Positions 62,471 to 64,000 of a DNA stretch of 64,000 nt are shown one piece after another (position 1 is the stretch's first letter; the number at the start of each line of letters is the position of its first letter). The position numbers were made by a program, and so were the translations under genes. A model generated the notes under the pieces. The model was not told the origin of the DNA. It did no database searches and saw only the letters and a list, made by a program, of their open reading frames with translations. Source of the DNA: Leptolyngbya sp. PCC 6406 (GTDB taxonomy: Bacteria; Cyanobacteriota; Cyanobacteriia; Phormidesmidales; Phormidesmidaceae); contig NZ_KI913949.1 in NCBI RefSeq assembly GCF_000332095.2, positions 1,884,511 through 1,948,510 on the forward strand, read 5' to 3'.

Positions 62471-62669
62471 CACGAAAAAACCATTGACTCTCGTCAATGG
62501 CTGCGGAGAGCGGATTTCGTGCAACACTGCTTAACAAAGCAACGGTGGCATCTGTATTTTTCTATACTATTGTGTAGCTACTGCAAAAGATTTAGGGAAG
62601 CAGATTTTTCTCTTTCAGCCTAATAAACAAGCTGTGACATCACCCCTAAAACGATTCTTTTAGCCCTAG

Positions 62670-62802
62670 TACCGCAGGGCGTAAATCAGCCCACTATTGT
62701 CGCGTCAGCCCAACAATTTCTAGTCCCCTCTCCCCTCGGAAGAGGGCTGGGGGGCCGAGGTTTCCCACGATAGAACGGTGAGGATATTGACGCCGCAGAG
62801 TA
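62670..62802. mobile_element. CTAG-flanked small element, copy 4 (inverted)
   Basis: 133 bp flanked by CTAG at 62666-62669 and 62803-62806. Reverse complement of the family at 11101, 11975 and 23730: TACCGCAGGGCGTAAATCAG at one end and GATAGAACGGT near the other. Non-coding. Confidence 0.88.
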
Positions 62803-62885
62803 CTAGTTTCAGGCTTCCCAGGGGGAACCTTAGAAAGCTCCCCAGCGGTTTCAGTGTGTTCACTCCCATAGGAGATGAGGCGTCC

Positions 62886-64000
62886 GTGGTTCAGTCTCAG
62901 TTCTCGCAAATGAAGCGCTACGATCCCCAAGCGATTGCCCGCTATTATCGCAAGCGCCCCTGGCGGGTGTTCCTCCGTGCCCTCCAAGTCATTCTGATGC
63001 TGGGCAGTTTTGTGTTTGGGCTGTTGTGCGATCGCTGGTTTCATCAAGAAGCCCGAAACCAGCCCCAGCGGGCTACCCAACTCCGGCAATTACTAACCCG
63101 CCTCGGCCCCACCTTTATTAAAGTGGGTCAGGCCCTCTCCACCCGACCTGACCTAATTCGCCCCGATTTCCTCGACGAACTCGCCAAACTTCAGGATCAA
63201 CTGCCCCCCTGCGATAACGCCACGGCCTGGGCCATCATCGAGCGAGAACTGGGGGCCGCCCCTGAAGACTTGTTTAGCTATATCACGCCTGACCCCATCG
63301 CCGCCGCCAGCCTGGGGCAGGTTTATCGCGCCCGCCTCTTCACTGGCGAAGAAGTGGCAGTCAAGGTACAGCGCCCCAACCTCTTACCGACGCTCACCTG
63401 CGATCTGCACCTGATGCGCTGGGCCGCTGGCTGGCTGCGGCACTTTTTGCCCCTAAATCTTGGTCATGACTTGACCCTGATTGTGGACGAGTTTGGCACT
63501 AAGCTGTTTGAGGAAATTGACTACTTGAATGAAGGCCGCAACGCCGAAGCCTTTGCCGTCAACTTTCAAGACGATCCTAAAGTCAAGGTGCCCTGCATCT
63601 ACTGGCGCTACAGCAGCGGTAAAGTGCTTACCCTAGAGTGGATCAACGGCTTCAAACTCACTGATACCGAGCGTGTACAGCAGGCTGAACTCAGCACCGA
63701 CACTCTGATTGAAATTGGAGTCACGGCGGGGCTAAGGCAGCTCCTAGAGTTTGGCTTCTTCCATGCCGACCCCCATCCCGGTAATCTCTTCGCCCTACCC
63801 GATGGGCGCATGGCCTACATCGACTTCGGCATGATGGACAAGCTAGATCAGGAGACAAAGGAAACCCTGGTGGATTCCGTTGTCCATCTAATCAACCAGG
63901 ACTACGTCAAACTAGCAGCAGACTTTGTCAAGCTGGGGTTTCTCACCCCTGACACTGACATTACTCCCATCATCCCCGCTCTGGAATCAGTGCTGGGGGA
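62886..64000 (+). CDS. ABC1/UbiB-family atypical kinase (cut by window end)
   Basis: At least 371 residues. A GTG at 62886 is preferred because GAGG lies 5 nt upstream; an ATG at 62910 lacks a site. Family marks: FIKVGQALSTRPDLIRPDFL (KxGQ near 79), AAASLGQVYRARLF (Ala-rich loop), VAVKVQRP (Lys), ELFEEIDYLNE-type segment (FEEIDYLNEGRNAEAF), FFHADPHPGNLF and YIDFGMMD (DFG-like). A hydrophobic stretch (about 35-48) may be membrane-associated. UbiB homologues support quinone or prenyl-lipid synthesis. The C-terminus is outside. Confidence 0.93.
   Translation, partial: MVQSQFSQMKRYDPQAIARYYRKRPWRVFLRALQVILMLGSFVFGLLCDRWFHQEARNQPQRATQLRQLLTRLGPTFIKVGQALSTRPDLIRPDFLDELAKLQDQLPPCDNATAWAIIERELGAAPEDLFSYITPDPIAAASLGQVYRARLFTGEEVAVKVQRPNLLPTLTCDLHLMRWAAGWLRHFLPLNLGHDLTLIVDEFGTKLFEEIDYLNEGRNAEAFAVNFQDDPKVKVPCIYWRYSSGKVLTLEWINGFKLTDTERVQQAELSTDTLIEIGVTAGLRQLLEFGFFHADPHPGNLFALPDGRMAYIDFGMMDKLDQETKETLVDSVVHLINQDYVKLAADFVKLGFLTPDTDITPIIPALESVLG

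Noticed and set aside
62005-62537. PNTPSPQYP-rich minus-strand frames
   Set aside because: Products of the octamer tandem repeat at 62155-62325.
1-64000. CRISPR arrays
   Set aside because: No regularly spaced 28-37 bp repeats were seen; the tandem arrays present are octamers or 44-bp palindromic repeats.

Overview
The window is chromosomal DNA of a cyanobacterium. It carries psbI (a photosystem II subunit), a cyanobacterial LptD-like DUF3769 protein, a chorismate lyase of the plastoquinone type, a GvpL/F gas-vesicle protein, a Get3d-type ATPase with a fused small-heat-shock domain, urease UreC, and the HIP1 octamer GCGATCGC scattered throughout. The genus cannot be fixed from what is visible. 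The GC-rich codon use and the many short intergenic repeats suggest a freshwater or filamentous lineage; that is an inference.

Layout. 1-2.7 kb: the end of a type III (Cmr-like) CRISPR effector operon with no array or adaptation genes in view. 2.8-11 kb: housekeeping and small genes (a second-type EF-G, a CDF metal exporter, chorismate lyase, an SRPBCC protein, two paralogous small membrane proteins, a ribbon-helix-helix protein). 11-12.8 kb: a repeat-rich scar in which an IS630-type transposase is split by a 137-bp element, itself split by a 176-bp MITE. 12.8-26.6 kb: ureC, two Uma2 genes, an AAA ATPase/TOPRIM-like pair, acylphosphatase, a double ArsA-type ATPase convergent with gvpL/F, glutathione synthetase, and a caspase-like protein with a proline-rich leader. 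26.6-44.1 kb: a defence island beginning beside tRNA-Pro(CGG). 44.4-46.6 kb: a PLP racemase plus DUF1611 pair. 47-64 kb: core genes (vWA protein, GH38 mannosidase, psbI, DUF3769, Get3d, DUF427, C-terminal processing protease, a giant DUF2157 membrane protein, an ABC1/UbiB kinase cut by the window end).

The defence island is built around DNA phosphorothioation. DndC, DndD and DndE lie on the minus strand, with a nucleotidyltransferase/HEPN pair inserted between dndC and dndD and joined to dndD by stop/start overlaps. Upstream on the same strand are an AIPR protein, a Dnd-associated protein 4, a MazF/antitoxin pair, a second MNT/HEPN pair, a Uma2 protein, and a tightly overlapping three-gene restriction module (PLD-nuclease/helicase, a 62-aa protein, an SMC-like ATPase). 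A second PP-loop sulfurtransferase-like gene with a DD-peptidase-fold partner faces this operon. An XRE regulator sits at a strong 17-bp inverted repeat in the middle of the island. The first 51-76 bp of the Dnd-associated gene recur twice more inside the island, like recombination scars.

Two families of small non-coding elements (about 126 and 135 bp) are flanked by CTAG or TTAG duplications; three insertions sit exactly on in-frame TAG codons. No DndA, integrase, CRISPR array or rRNA was found in the window.
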